Assembly: GCF_007741475.1 (NCBI RefSeq)
Contig: NZ_CP036261.1
Location: forward strand, 1,178,001-1,242,000
Origin: Rosistilla ulvae
GTDB taxonomy: Bacteria; Planctomycetota; Planctomycetia; Pirellulales; Pirellulaceae
Direction of reading: 5' to 3'
Length of the DNA: 64,000 nt
Made by a program: the position numbers and the translations under genes. This document shows, piece by piece, positions 25,878-34,765 of the stretch (positions are counted from its first letter, which is position 1; every line of letters starts with the position of its first letter). Under the pieces are notes generated by a model. It was not told where the DNA came from. It did no database searches and was given only the letters and a program-made list of their open reading frames with translations.

Positions 25878-26990
25878 ATGACTGCCCAGGCTGTCCAGGA
25901 GCGAATCTATAATTTCTCCCCAGGTCCAGCAACGATGCCGCTGTCGGTATTGCGCGAGGTACAAGAGGAACTGCTTTGCCTCCCGGGGGCTGGTTGCTCC
26001 ATCATGGAAATGTCGCACCGTGACAAGACGTTCCTCGATATCTTGCATGCTGCCGAGAATGGCATCCGTTCGCTTCTGAACGTTTCGGACGACTATGCGG
26101 TTCTGTTCCTGCAAGGCGGGGCGCGGCTGCAATTTTCGATGATCGCGGCAAATCTGTTGCGTGGCCACAGCGGCAAAGCTCAATATCTGGTGACCGGCAG
26201 TTGGGGCAAAAAGGCGCTCGAGGAAGCTGTCAAAGAAGGTCCGACCGAGGTGATTTGGGACGGCAAGTCGTGCAATTACAACGACATCCCCAAGTCTGGT
26301 GACTATTCGGTCGATCCATCGGCAGCGTATCTGTATTACTGCAGCAACGAAACGATCCAGGGAGTTCAGTTCCAAGACGAACCGATCGCTCCGGCTGGCG
26401 TTCCGTTGGTCTGCGATTCGTCGAGCGATTTTCTGTGTCGTCCGGTCGACATCGAAAAATATGGCATCATGTACGCGTGTGCTCAAAAGAACGCCGGTCC
26501 TGCGGGTGTCAGCGTGACCGTGATCCGCAAGGATCTGTTGGAACGAGGGCAAGCGGATCTGCCCGGGTACATGAATTACAAGAACCATGCCGACAACGAT
26601 TCGGAATGGAACACGCCACCAACGTTTGCAATCTACGTCCTCGGCAAAGTCTTGAATTGGTTGCGCGACGACATCGGCGGCCTGCAAGCGATGCAAGATC
26701 TGAACCGCGAGAAGGCGGCGCTGTTGTACGATGTGATCGATCAGCACCCCGAGTTCTACATCGGGCATTCGGTTCCAGATTGTCGTTCGTTGATGAACGT
26801 CACCTACAAGCTTCCTAGCGACGAATTGCAGTCGGCGTTTTTGGCTCAAGCGGCAAAGCACAACTTGAGCAGCCTGAAAGGGCATCGCAGCGTCGGCGGG
26901 ATCCGTGCCAGCATCTACAACGCGATGCCTCGTGAGGGCGTTGCGGCATTGGCCGATTTTATGAAAGATTTTGTGGCCCAGAACGGTTGA
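25878..26990 (+). CDS. serC: Phosphoserine aminotransferase
   Basis: This PLP enzyme makes 3-phosphoserine from 3-phosphohydroxypyruvate and glutamate in serine synthesis. It may also act in pyridoxine synthesis. The 370-residue protein begins with the family signature IYNFSPGPATMPLSVLREVQ. ILHAAENGIRSLLN and the phosphate-binding VLFLQGGARLQF follow. The cofactor lysine is in YACAQKNAGPAGVSV. The C-terminus has the substrate-arginine region (KGHRSVGGIRASIYNAMP). The start has AAAGGAA at 8 bases. serA follows 167 bases later on the same strand, giving two consecutive pathway steps together. Confidence 0.97.
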   Translation: MTAQAVQERIYNFSPGPATMPLSVLREVQEELLCLPGAGCSIMEMSHRDKTFLDILHAAENGIRSLLNVSDDYAVLFLQGGARLQFSMIAANLLRGHSGKAQYLVTGSWGKKALEEAVKEGPTEVIWDGKSCNYNDIPKSGDYSVDPSAAYLYYCSNETIQGVQFQDEPIAPAGVPLVCDSSSDFLCRPVDIEKYGIMYACAQKNAGPAGVSVTVIRKDLLERGQADLPGYMNYKNHADNDSEWNTPPTFAIYVLGKVLNWLRDDIGGLQAMQDLNREKAALLYDVIDQHPEFYIGHSVPDCRSLMNVTYKLPSDELQSAFLAQAAKHNLSSLKGHRSVGGIRASIYNAMPREGVAALADFMKDFVAQNG

Positions 26991-27026
26991 TGCAGCGGCC
27001 CGCCCCGTCGCGGGCTGCCGTCTTCC

Positions 27027-27106
27027 AAGGATCACAGGTCACTGAGCATCGCGATCGGTGATCCTTTGGGAATCGTTTGAATCGGGGATTCCGTGGGCTC
27101 CCCGAT
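27027..27106 (+). terminator. Two hairpins between serC and serA (possible terminator or leader element)
   Basis: The first hairpin pairs AAGGATCAC (27027-27035) with GTGATCCTT (27058-27066). The second pairs ATCGGGGA (27081-27088) with TCCCCGAT (27099-27106). Neither is followed by a true T run (CGTTGATTATTTC comes next), so a classic terminator is uncertain. They could also slow or end read-through from serC, or act in the serA leader. Confidence 0.4.
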
Positions 27107-27157
27107 CGTTGATTATTTCACCCCCCATCGCAGTCATTTTCACAAACGACCTAAATC

Positions 27158-28786
27158 ATGCACCGAATCATCGTTCTCGACAACATTGCTCAAGAAGGCC
27201 TGGATATTTTGGATGCCGAGTCAGGCGTCGAATATGACGTCCGCATCGGACTCAAGGGCGAAGAACTACGCCAGGCCCTGTCGGAATACGATGGCGCGAT
27301 CCTCCGCAGCGGAGTGAAGATCACGCCCGAATCGGTCGCGGGCAACACGCGTCTGAAGGCGATCGTGCGGGCGGGTGTCGGTACCGACAACATCGATAAA
27401 CCGGCAGCGACGCGGCAAGGGATTGTCGTGATGAACACGCCGACCGGAAATACGGTCAGCACGGCCGAGCACGCTTTTGCCCTGATGATGGCGTTGTCGC
27501 GGAACATCGCTCCGGCAAACCAGAGCCTGGTCGAAGGACGCTGGGATCGGAAGCTGTACATGGGTAACCAGATGGCTGGCAAGACGCTGGGTATCGTCGG
27601 TATGGGGCGGATCGGTCGCGAAGTCGCTTCGCGAGCCAAAGCATTCGAGATGCGTGTCGTCGGATACGACCCGTTCTTGACCGAAGAGCAAGCGGCAAAG
27701 TTGGGGATCGAATATGCCGCGACGGTCGACGATCTGTTGCCGCAAATCGATTACCTGACCGTTCACACTCCGCTGACTCCCGAAACGACCAACTTGGTCA
27801 GCAAGGCGAACCTGGACAAACTGAAGCCGGGCGTGCGGTTGGTCAACGCCGCTCGCGGTGGAATTTATGAAGAGGACGCGTTGATCGAAGGACTCGACAG
27901 CGGCAAGATCGGCGGAGTGGCGTTGGACGTTTATCCCAGCGAACCATGCACCGACAGCCCGCTGTTTGGACGCCCCAACGTGGTCTGCACACCGCACTTG
28001 GGCGCCAGCACCGAAGAAGCTCAGACGCAGGTTGCTGTCGAAGGCATTCATCTGTTGATCAACTTTTTGAAGACCGGCGAGATCCGGCACGCGGTGAACG
28101 TTGCGGCGTTAGACCCCAAGACGTTGGCCGAAATGAAGGGCTTCTTGAATGTCGCTCATCGCTTGGGCGTGTTGTTGGCCCAGTGGCACGGCAGCGGAAT
28201 CTCCTCGGTCAGCCTGAACTATCGCGGCGAGATCGCTTCGAAAAGCACGCAACTGTTGACCAGCGCTTTCTGTGCCGGTCTGTTGGAGAATGCGTTGGAA
28301 GAAGAGGTCAACGTGATCAACGCCGAGGTTCTGTTGCGCGATCGTGGGATCGATCTGGTCGCACAGCAACACCATGACATGGGAGCGTTTGCATCGTCGA
28401 TGACGGTGGAAGTTTCTGGAGCCGAGCGGACCGTCAAGGCTTCCGGAGCGCTGTTGGGTCATAACATGCCGCGATTGGTGATGTTGGACGATCATCGTCT
28501 GGAAAGCTATCTCGATGGCAAGCTGCTGGTCTTTACGCATGCAGATGTCCCTGGAATCATCGGTCGCGTGGGGACCGTCTTTGGTCAGCACAACGTCAAC
28601 ATTGGTCAGATGGCTGTCGGGCGTGCTGGCGGTAAGCCGGGCGGACGCGCTGTGGGAGTGTTGAATCTCGATGGCGTGCCATCGCAGGCGGCATTGGACG
28701 AAGTGCAAGCGATCGAAGCGATCGATCATGTTTGCGTGATCGAATTGCCACCAGCGGACCAATTGCCAGCTTGGCTGCAAGCGTAA
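27158..28786 (+). CDS. serA: D-3-phosphoglycerate dehydrogenase, long form with ACT domain
   Basis: This enzyme oxidises 3-phosphoglycerate with NAD, the first committed step of serine synthesis. The 542-residue length matches the long form, which carries an extra allosteric-substrate-binding domain and a C-terminal ACT domain. The NAD loop is LGIVGMGRIGREVASRA, the catalytic arginine is in LVNAARGGIYEEDAL, the glutamate is in DVYPSEPCTDS and the histidine in VCTPHLGASTEEAQ. The ACT-like end is LLVFTHADVPGIIGRVGTVF and HNVNIGQMAVGRA, which suggests feedback inhibition by serine (family knowledge). Confidence 0.97.
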   Translation: MHRIIVLDNIAQEGLDILDAESGVEYDVRIGLKGEELRQALSEYDGAILRSGVKITPESVAGNTRLKAIVRAGVGTDNIDKPAATRQGIVVMNTPTGNTVSTAEHAFALMMALSRNIAPANQSLVEGRWDRKLYMGNQMAGKTLGIVGMGRIGREVASRAKAFEMRVVGYDPFLTEEQAAKLGIEYAATVDDLLPQIDYLTVHTPLTPETTNLVSKANLDKLKPGVRLVNAARGGIYEEDALIEGLDSGKIGGVALDVYPSEPCTDSPLFGRPNVVCTPHLGASTEEAQTQVAVEGIHLLINFLKTGEIRHAVNVAALDPKTLAEMKGFLNVAHRLGVLLAQWHGSGISSVSLNYRGEIASKSTQLLTSAFCAGLLENALEEEVNVINAEVLLRDRGIDLVAQQHHDMGAFASSMTVEVSGAERTVKASGALLGHNMPRLVMLDDHRLESYLDGKLLVFTHADVPGIIGRVGTVFGQHNVNIGQMAVGRAGGKPGGRAVGVLNLDGVPSQAALDEVQAIEAIDHVCVIELPPADQLPAWLQA

Positions 28787-29196
28787 GCGGATCGCGACGC
28801 AGGCTGTTGGGCATCGCGCCGCGATCCATCGAAAGACTCGGCTTGGCTGGGGCGGAGATCGCGGGGCGGCAATGAACTTCGAATGAATTCGTTGTTGCGT
28901 CCCCTCTGCCAGCTGTATATTGAACGTGGTGTGAGTCGGTAGCTCGCGCCGGGATCCTCGATTGCAAGTAGTTGGCGGTTCCCCCGTTGCTTCCAACGCT
29001 GGCGGGCAGGCGATGGGGGGATGTTGGCAGTGTTTCGATTTGAGGTATCAGCCGACAAGCTGCTAGCGTCCGGTTTCCTTGGTCAACGCCGCGGTAGCGC
29101 GTGCCGGTTAACTCGCCTAAGCACAAACGCTGCATTGCCCTGGGATGTTGTCATGAAGTGCGAAATGGATCACTTGCCTGCGTAAGGAGCCAGACG
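28787..29196. other. Intergenic region upstream of the sigma factor gene
   Basis: These 410 bases between serA and the sigma factor carry no convincing gene. They contain the short repeat GCTAGCGTCCGG at 29062-29073, which recurs at 31385-31396 and in near-identical form at 44382. The promoter of the sigma factor gene should also be here, but I cannot point to a -35/-10 pair with confidence. Confidence 0.5.
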
Positions 29197-29805
29197 ATGG
29201 ACGATCACGATTCGGTCGATCTATTTGCTCGTGTTCGCGATGGGGAAACCGAAGCCCAGTTCGAACTCTTCGATCATTATGTCGTCCGTTTGTTGGGGCT
29301 TGTTCGCAAGCGAATCTCGCCCCAGTTTGCTCGCCGCATCGAGGCCGAGGACGTGGTTCAGTCGGCCTATCGGAGCTTCTTTTCGGGCGTTGAGAACGAG
29401 CGTTTTGTGCTGCAAAACAGTGGCGATCTGTGGCGTTTGTTGGCAGCGATCACGATGCACAAACTGCATCGGCAACTGCAACGCAACCAAGCGGCGAAAC
29501 GCTCGGTAAAACGCGAGCAGAGCGTTCCGCTGCAGCTGGGAGATTCCAGTTGTTCGTTTTTGGTCGACGCGATCGCCAGCGGACCGACCCCCGATGACGA
29601 AGTCGCGCTCAGCGAAGAGATCGGGTTGTTGATGGATTCTTTCGACGCCAATCAACAGACGATGTTCGAACTGCGGTTGGCGGGGGCGACGATCGATGAG
29701 ATCGCGGATCAGGTGCAATGTTCCGAGAGAACCGTCCGCCGCTTCTTCGACCAAAAGGTCAAACCGATGCTGGAATCGCGGTTCGGTTTGCATCAGGCAT
29801 CGTGA
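29197..29805 (+). CDS. ECF-type RNA polymerase sigma factor
   Basis: A 202-residue extracytoplasmic-function sigma factor. The start at 29197 is preceded by AAGGAG at 7 bases. The frame is open to 29101, but the extra residues do not look like a sigma factor. Region 2 contains FELFDHYVVRLLGLVRKRIS and AEDVVQSAYRSFFSG. Region 4 contains ATIDEIADQVQCSERTVRRF, a clear helix-turn-helix. The sequence resembles the planctomycete-type ECF factors that control lifestyle genes. No anti-sigma factor gene lies on either side: the next gene is on the opposite strand. Confidence 0.92.
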   Translation: MDDHDSVDLFARVRDGETEAQFELFDHYVVRLLGLVRKRISPQFARRIEAEDVVQSAYRSFFSGVENERFVLQNSGDLWRLLAAITMHKLHRQLQRNQAAKRSVKREQSVPLQLGDSSCSFLVDAIASGPTPDDEVALSEEIGLLMDSFDANQQTMFELRLAGATIDEIADQVQCSERTVRRFFDQKVKPMLESRFGLHQAS

Positions 29806-29836
29806 TGCAACGGCGCTATGCAGTCGGCGGCGTGCT

Positions 29837-31138
29837 TTAGTCTTGGGATCGCATCGTGACGCGCGGCACCATCGGTGAATTCATGTAGGGCGGTTGGGCT
29901 GGCGGCGAGGGAAGCAGGTCGAGCACCAAGTTGTTTGTTTCGCCAGCAAACACCGGCTTGGAATATTCGGGAGCTACAAGTTGTTTGGGGATGCTGATCC
30001 CCAACGGTTGCGGCGTGCTCAGCAAGGCGATCGGATGATTCGCTTGGAGCGCCAAAATGCCAGGTTGTAGGTTGCGGTTTTGAGCTTCGCAGGCACCGAT
30101 GAATTGCCAGCCCGCGTCGTCCATCGCAAACCGAAATTGCATCAGGTCGAACGGGTGCGACGGGCGATTGTTGGCGACCAACGATTGCACGCCCAACAAG
30201 GCGTTGGCCGATTGCAGCAGGGAGTCGCCGATCTGCCCGTTGCGGACCGTCATTCCGCCGGCGATGCCGACCAACAGCCCTTCTTCGATTCGGCACTTCC
30301 CCAGCCAAACGTCGGCCGTGCCGGTTAATTTGTGGGCCAAGTTGTCGAACACGCGACTGACTTCGATTCCTGTGATCGATGAGCCGCCGAGGTCGACGTT
30401 CCAGCCATCGCGGCTCAGACGACAACTGATCGGCCCGTTGAATTCACATGAGTTGCCAAGTTTTGGCAGCTGAGGGAAATAGTCCGAGAGGAGTGAATAA
30501 GGGAGCGGAGTTCCGCCGGTGTGCATTTTCCAAGCGGTCTCGGGAAACCGGCGGCTGCGGTCGCGCGTGATCGAGATCGTTGCTGGGGATGGCATTTCGC
30601 GCCCCGCGATCTTGAACTGCATGATCGTCTCGTTGGCATAATCGTGCGGCTGAACATACGCTTGCAGATCGGTCAACGTGATCCCGCCACCGGTGCTCAG
30701 GATGCTCAAGTCGTCCGCAGCGATTCGGACCGGGTGGGTCGTCAGTTCGGGGTGGCACAGAAAGCGATCGTGCAACAGATGCCAGGCGTGCGGCAGTTGC
30801 GATGCGCGGACTTCGGGTTGGGCCAGACGCAGCGCCAGGCGGCCGTCGCGAGTCGTGAATTGAACCACGCGGATGCTGCCGATATCGGCTCCCGTTTCCG
30901 GATCGGTGACGTTCACCCGTTCCAACTGCATCGCGCCGGGGGCCAGTACTTTCATCTGGCCGATCTCGAAACGCAAGCCGAAGCGATCGCAGAGTTCGGT
31001 TTCCAGACGCTCGCGACGCCAGTTGTCGAACCAGGGCGTGTTGCGAACCAGCACGGTCGATACCGTCAGCAGTGTGGGGAGCGCACAGGCGACCACAAAC
31101 ACCAATTGACAGATCTGTCGTCGAGTTCTTTCGTGCAT
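29837..31138 (-). CDS. AsmA-like or otherwise unassigned membrane-anchored protein
   Basis: A 433-residue protein with a basic N-terminus and one transmembrane helix (QICQLVFVVACALPTLLTVS), then a long beta-rich domain. The segment WFDNWRRERLETELCDRFGL and the alternating strands (VLAPGAMQLERVNVTDPETG, IRVVQFTTRDGRLALRLAQP) resemble the start of AsmA/TamB-like proteins. Later parts (SSITGIEVSRVFDNLAHKLT, GTADVWLGKCRIEEGLLVG, GGMTVRNGQIGDSLLQSAN) also fit that pattern. The ATG at 31138 is preferred over an upstream start at 31207 because it puts the membrane helix near the N-terminus. The assignment is by pattern only. It could belong to a planctomycete-specific family. Confidence 0.7.
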   Translation of the reverse strand: MHERTRRQICQLVFVVACALPTLLTVSTVLVRNTPWFDNWRRERLETELCDRFGLRFEIGQMKVLAPGAMQLERVNVTDPETGADIGSIRVVQFTTRDGRLALRLAQPEVRASQLPHAWHLLHDRFLCHPELTTHPVRIAADDLSILSTGGGITLTDLQAYVQPHDYANETIMQFKIAGREMPSPATISITRDRSRRFPETAWKMHTGGTPLPYSLLSDYFPQLPKLGNSCEFNGPISCRLSRDGWNVDLGGSSITGIEVSRVFDNLAHKLTGTADVWLGKCRIEEGLLVGIAGGMTVRNGQIGDSLLQSANALLGVQSLVANNRPSHPFDLMQFRFAMDDAGWQFIGACEAQNRNLQPGILALQANHPIALLSTPQPLGISIPKQLVAPEYSKPVFAGETNNLVLDLLPSPPAQPPYMNSPMVPRVTMRSQD

Positions 31139-31558
31139 CCTTGCACCGATCGGTTGATTGACCCCCGCCCATGGAACCGCCCAAAATTTGGGGCTCCACG
31201 TTCGCAACGCAGCGAGCGCAATCGTAGTGGTTGATCGAGAATGATGGTAGAGCGAACGAGCTGGCGCAATCGCGAAAAGGATCGGTTTCTAATCGGTTTG
31301 CTGGCAGCGCCGCCGATCGATCCCCTTTACCAATTTCCGATTGCATCGCTTGTTCAAGCAAGCGGATCGCAGTCGAAATGGTTTGCTAGCGTCCGGCGGT
31401 TCCGATCGGAAACCGCGGATTGGTGCATCCGTCGGTGACGGTTGCCAGCAAGCCGCATGTGGATTTGCTAGCAATCGAAGTTCGACTTTCGCCCACTTTT
31501 CGCCGTTGGTAACACGCGTGGGGCGAGGGTGATATTCGTCTTCGCGGCATGCGTTGTC
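31139..31558. other. Intergenic region upstream of the AsmA-like gene
   Basis: These 420 bases lie between the 3' end of the kinase-tubulin gene and the AsmA-like gene (both minus). They contain the repeat GCTAGCGTCCGG (31385-31396) directly joined to an imperfect palindrome (GCGGTTCCGATCGGAAACCGC). I see no gene. Confidence 0.5.
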
Positions 31559-34500
31559 TTAGCCGCCAAAGGTCATCGACTTGGCTGTCGAATTGCTCTC
31601 CGTTGGCTCGGACCACTGGATATCGCAGCGGCTCATCAGACGACCGGCGATCGTGAGATCGGCCCCTAGGCTGCCGACCAGGTTTCCGAGGATCGAAGCG
31701 ACCGGAATCTCCGAAGCTTCGTGCAGGATCATCGTCTTGGCATTGGGGGCAACCACTGTTGTGATCTCGCCGCCGACAGCCGCTTCGATCGCTGGCTTAA
31801 GCGAATTGAGTTGCCGTTTGTCGTCGCCGACCAACAGCACGCGTTGGCGTCCACCAAACCGCAGCAGCTTGGGGTACGCTTGTTTGAGGGCTGCGGCGAT
31901 GTGCGTATTCAATTCCTCTGCCGATACGATTCCCGATCCGCTGGTATCGTTCAACATTTCGTTGGATGTTGCCGCGGCGGTCGCCAACATTTGGTCGAGA
32001 ACGTCGCCGATTTTTGCAGGGCGAGCTGCTGGCGTTGGGGTGAGGCAACGGTACAGCAATTTGTCGGCGAACTGATCGTGCAACGCGGTCGCAACGATCG
32101 GTTGGATCTTCCGTTCGGTCATGTTCGACGACGCGCCGCTGGGCAATTCGAGCCCCAGTAGCAATTGATGCAGATCGGCGAGTTCGTTGGCATGTGCCAG
32201 CAGTTCTTGCTCGATGCGTTTGACTTGGTCGCCGATGTTCTCGAACAGGATGCCGTTCGGCTTTTGCAGGTCGGCTCGCATCAGATCGATCATGGCACCG
32301 GAGATCTCCGACAGATCGATTTGTTTGACTCGAGTCGACGTTAGATCGCTCATCATGCGATGCAACGTTTCGTTGGCCCGTTCGATCAAGCCGATGATTT
32401 CGCGTTCGTTATCTTGGGCGTAGGCAAAACACTGCTTGGTGATGGCTCGTAGAAGGCCAACGGCTTGAAACAGGTCCAGTTTCTGGTCGCGCAGTTTCTT
32501 TCGCAACAGTTGCATCAGCGATGCAATCGCCCCGTTTCCGAGCTGCGGTAGGTCTTGAGTCAATTCCGTCGCTTCGGCCGCCAGTGCCAACAACGGTTGC
32601 GCTTTCACGCGTCCTAAGATCACTGCATCTTTGCTGATCGGGCTCGACGGATCGCGTCGCGTTTGCAAATCGGTAGCGATCGATTGTTCCAGTTCTCGCC
32701 GCCAGCAATCGGGATGCTGGTGCAAGATCTCTTCGATCTGTTGGTTTGCCCACTGTGTTGGCGAGACCCCGATCTGGTCGAGGATGGCGGTCACGTCGTG
32801 TCGCAGGTTGGCGTGTTGAGTCTTTGGGTCGCCCATCCAGCCGCGGATGACTTGATCGATCGAACGCTTTGTCAGGCCTTCGATGTCGATCGACGGTCGG
32901 ACTTGCAACGGTGCTGCGCCAAAACTGCGGAGCGTCGCTTGGGTGCGATTGGCGTTGTCGACTTCTGGGCGTTGGCGAGCTTGATCCATCAACGCGGGGG
33001 CGACAAAGGCATCGTTCCACAGATAATCCGACAGCAATTGGATGCCATCTTGATCCTTCGATGGAGCGGCGACATAGGCGGCTGGCAGAGGAGTTCTCGC
33101 GGCGGGAACGGAGGCCAACGTGTTGGCGCGATCCTCGGGATAGCCTTTGTTGGGTTGCAGGAAGTAATGCATTTCGCTGAGCGCCGCATGCGTCGATGCG
33201 ATCGACAATGGGGCGGCGTTGGCGACGTTTTCAGGGACCGACGCCAGCATCAGCGGTCGGACTTCAACGTCGGCAAGGTTGTGTTCGTCCAACAGGCTGC
33301 GAATCATGAACGTGACGTCCAGGAACATTCCGCTAGCCGTGCCACCCAACAGCGATCCGGCGACATAAATTCGCGGCTTCAGCTTGCCCGATGGATCGAC
33401 TGACAGTTCGGAGATCGCCTGGGTGAGCATCCGTTTCAGATGGCTCGCATGATCGATCAACGCCAGTCGTCCCAGCGGTCGTAAACCCTCGGTGCGTCGT
33501 GTTTTGGGAACGTTGTAGATCCATCGACGGCTGATCGAAGTAAATCGTTCGCCGTGTGAATCGCGATAGTCGTGCGGACTTTTCAGAGGGAAACAAGCGC
33601 GTTGGACGTTGCAGATCAAGTTGTTGGAGATCTCGAACTCGCGAAATCGGTACAACTCCGCATCGTCGGTGTCGATCAACAATCCTTGTAGATTGCAATC
33701 GCTGCCATTGGTTTGCGATTGCTTCAAGCACAATTGCTCCATCACGCTGCGGCCGACGCCACCGAGCCCGACGACAAACGCTTGGCTGGTTGCGATTTCG
33801 GATAATTCCTTCGAATCGATCCGCGGTAGGTTGTCGACGGCAGGACGGTTGCTGGCCGGCAGACATTCGCTCTGATCGCCGAATCGCTGCGTTGTCCCAT
33901 CGATAGGGTTGGCTTGGGTTGGGATCGCGACCGGGCGTTCGTTGGATTGCTTTAAGCGATTCACCAAATCTTGACAGCTGGCAAATCGCCGGTTGGGATC
34001 CTTCTCCAACGCGCGTGCGATCACGGGCCGGTCGGCCGGCGGCAGCGATTCCAGGTTCGGTGCGCTGTGGACATGTTGGGTCGCCAGTTGAGCGATCGTT
34101 CGCCCTGCAAAGGGACGGTGCCCGGTCAACAGTTCTTGGTACATGACCGCCAGCGAGTATTGATCGCTGTTGTGGTGTGGCCGACCATCGAAGACTTCCG
34201 GGGCGGCGTAGATCGGCGTCAGCCCACCGACCATCGAACATTCGACGTCGCCGAGGTCCTTTAAGAGGCCAAAGTCGCCAACCTTGACGTGCCCGCCAAC
34301 GATCAACAAATTGCCCGGTTTGACGTCCAGGTGTTGCAACTGGAATTCATCGTGCAGGTAATCGAGTCCGTCGGCGGCGTCGTGCAGATAGCCCAGGAGG
34401 TCGGACTTGGGGATCCCACACGATCCACGCTCACGATGTTTGTTGTAGATGTCCTCCAGACTGCCGCTAGCCAGTTCGGTGATGATGATCAATTGACCGT

Positions 34501-34753
34501 TTACGATCTCGAAACGTTCCAGCGACAACAGGAAGGGATGGTTGACCCCTTTGATGCGATTCAACGAGCGCAGTTCTCGCGAGCCCCGTTCGCTGTCGTG
34601 CGAACCGAATACGAACTTGATCGCCTTTTCCATCCCGCCGGGCGCTTCGGCGCTCCAGACTTCGCCGTAGCCACCAGCACCCAGTTTGCGCAAGACTTTG
34701 TAGCCAGCGATGGTTTCCGTGCCCGACTCGATTTTTAATGCTGAAATTGTCAT
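31559..34753 (-). CDS. Protein kinase fused to a tubulin/FtsZ-like domain
   Basis: A 1064-residue fusion. Residues about 17-267 are a Hanks-type kinase: glycine loop LRKLGAGGYGEVW, ATP lysine in KAIKFVFG, catalytic loop LQHLDVKPGNLLI (HLD instead of HRD), DFG in KVGDFGLLKDL and the APE-like end YAAPEVFDG. A polar linker follows. From about residue 325 there is a Rossmann-like start (QAFVVGLGGVGRSVMEQLCL), an acidic loop (LLIDTDDAELYRF) and at about 468-475 a glycine box (AGSLLGGTASGMFLDVTFMI). This order fits the tubulin-like protein families of actinobacteria, cyanobacteria and planctomycetes. The C-terminal ~500 residues are helical. The ATG at 34753 has a purine-rich site (GAGAG) at 8 bases, while a GTG at 34762 is the alternative. 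It lies 12 bases after the AAA gene. Confidence 0.88.
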   Translation of the reverse strand: MTISALKIESGTETIAGYKVLRKLGAGGYGEVWSAEAPGGMEKAIKFVFGSHDSERGSRELRSLNRIKGVNHPFLLSLERFEIVNGQLIIITELASGSLEDIYNKHRERGSCGIPKSDLLGYLHDAADGLDYLHDEFQLQHLDVKPGNLLIVGGHVKVGDFGLLKDLGDVECSMVGGLTPIYAAPEVFDGRPHHNSDQYSLAVMYQELLTGHRPFAGRTIAQLATQHVHSAPNLESLPPADRPVIARALEKDPNRRFASCQDLVNRLKQSNERPVAIPTQANPIDGTTQRFGDQSECLPASNRPAVDNLPRIDSKELSEIATSQAFVVGLGGVGRSVMEQLCLKQSQTNGSDCNLQGLLIDTDDAELYRFREFEISNNLICNVQRACFPLKSPHDYRDSHGERFTSISRRWIYNVPKTRRTEGLRPLGRLALIDHASHLKRMLTQAISELSVDPSGKLKPRIYVAGSLLGGTASGMFLDVTFMIRSLLDEHNLADVEVRPLMLASVPENVANAAPLSIASTHAALSEMHYFLQPNKGYPEDRANTLASVPAARTPLPAAYVAAPSKDQDGIQLLSDYLWNDAFVAPALMDQARQRPEVDNANRTQATLRSFGAAPLQVRPSIDIEGLTKRSIDQVIRGWMGDPKTQHANLRHDVTAILDQIGVSPTQWANQQIEEILHQHPDCWRRELEQSIATDLQTRRDPSSPISKDAVILGRVKAQPLLALAAEATELTQDLPQLGNGAIASLMQLLRKKLRDQKLDLFQAVGLLRAITKQCFAYAQDNEREIIGLIERANETLHRMMSDLTSTRVKQIDLSEISGAMIDLMRADLQKPNGILFENIGDQVKRIEQELLAHANELADLHQLLLGLELPSGASSNMTERKIQPIVATALHDQFADKLLYRCLTPTPAARPAKIGDVLDQMLATAAATSNEMLNDTSGSGIVSAEELNTHIAAALKQAYPKLLRFGGRQRVLLVGDDKRQLNSLKPAIEAAVGGEITTVVAPNAKTMILHEASEIPVASILGNLVGSLGADLTIAGRLMSRCDIQWSEPTESNSTAKSMTFGG

Positions 34754-34765
34754 TTTGCCCACTCT

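Noticed and set aside
25764-27035. A 423-codon minus-strand open frame
   Set aside because: It covers serC in antisense. serC has a ribosome binding site and all family motifs, while the antisense translation has none.
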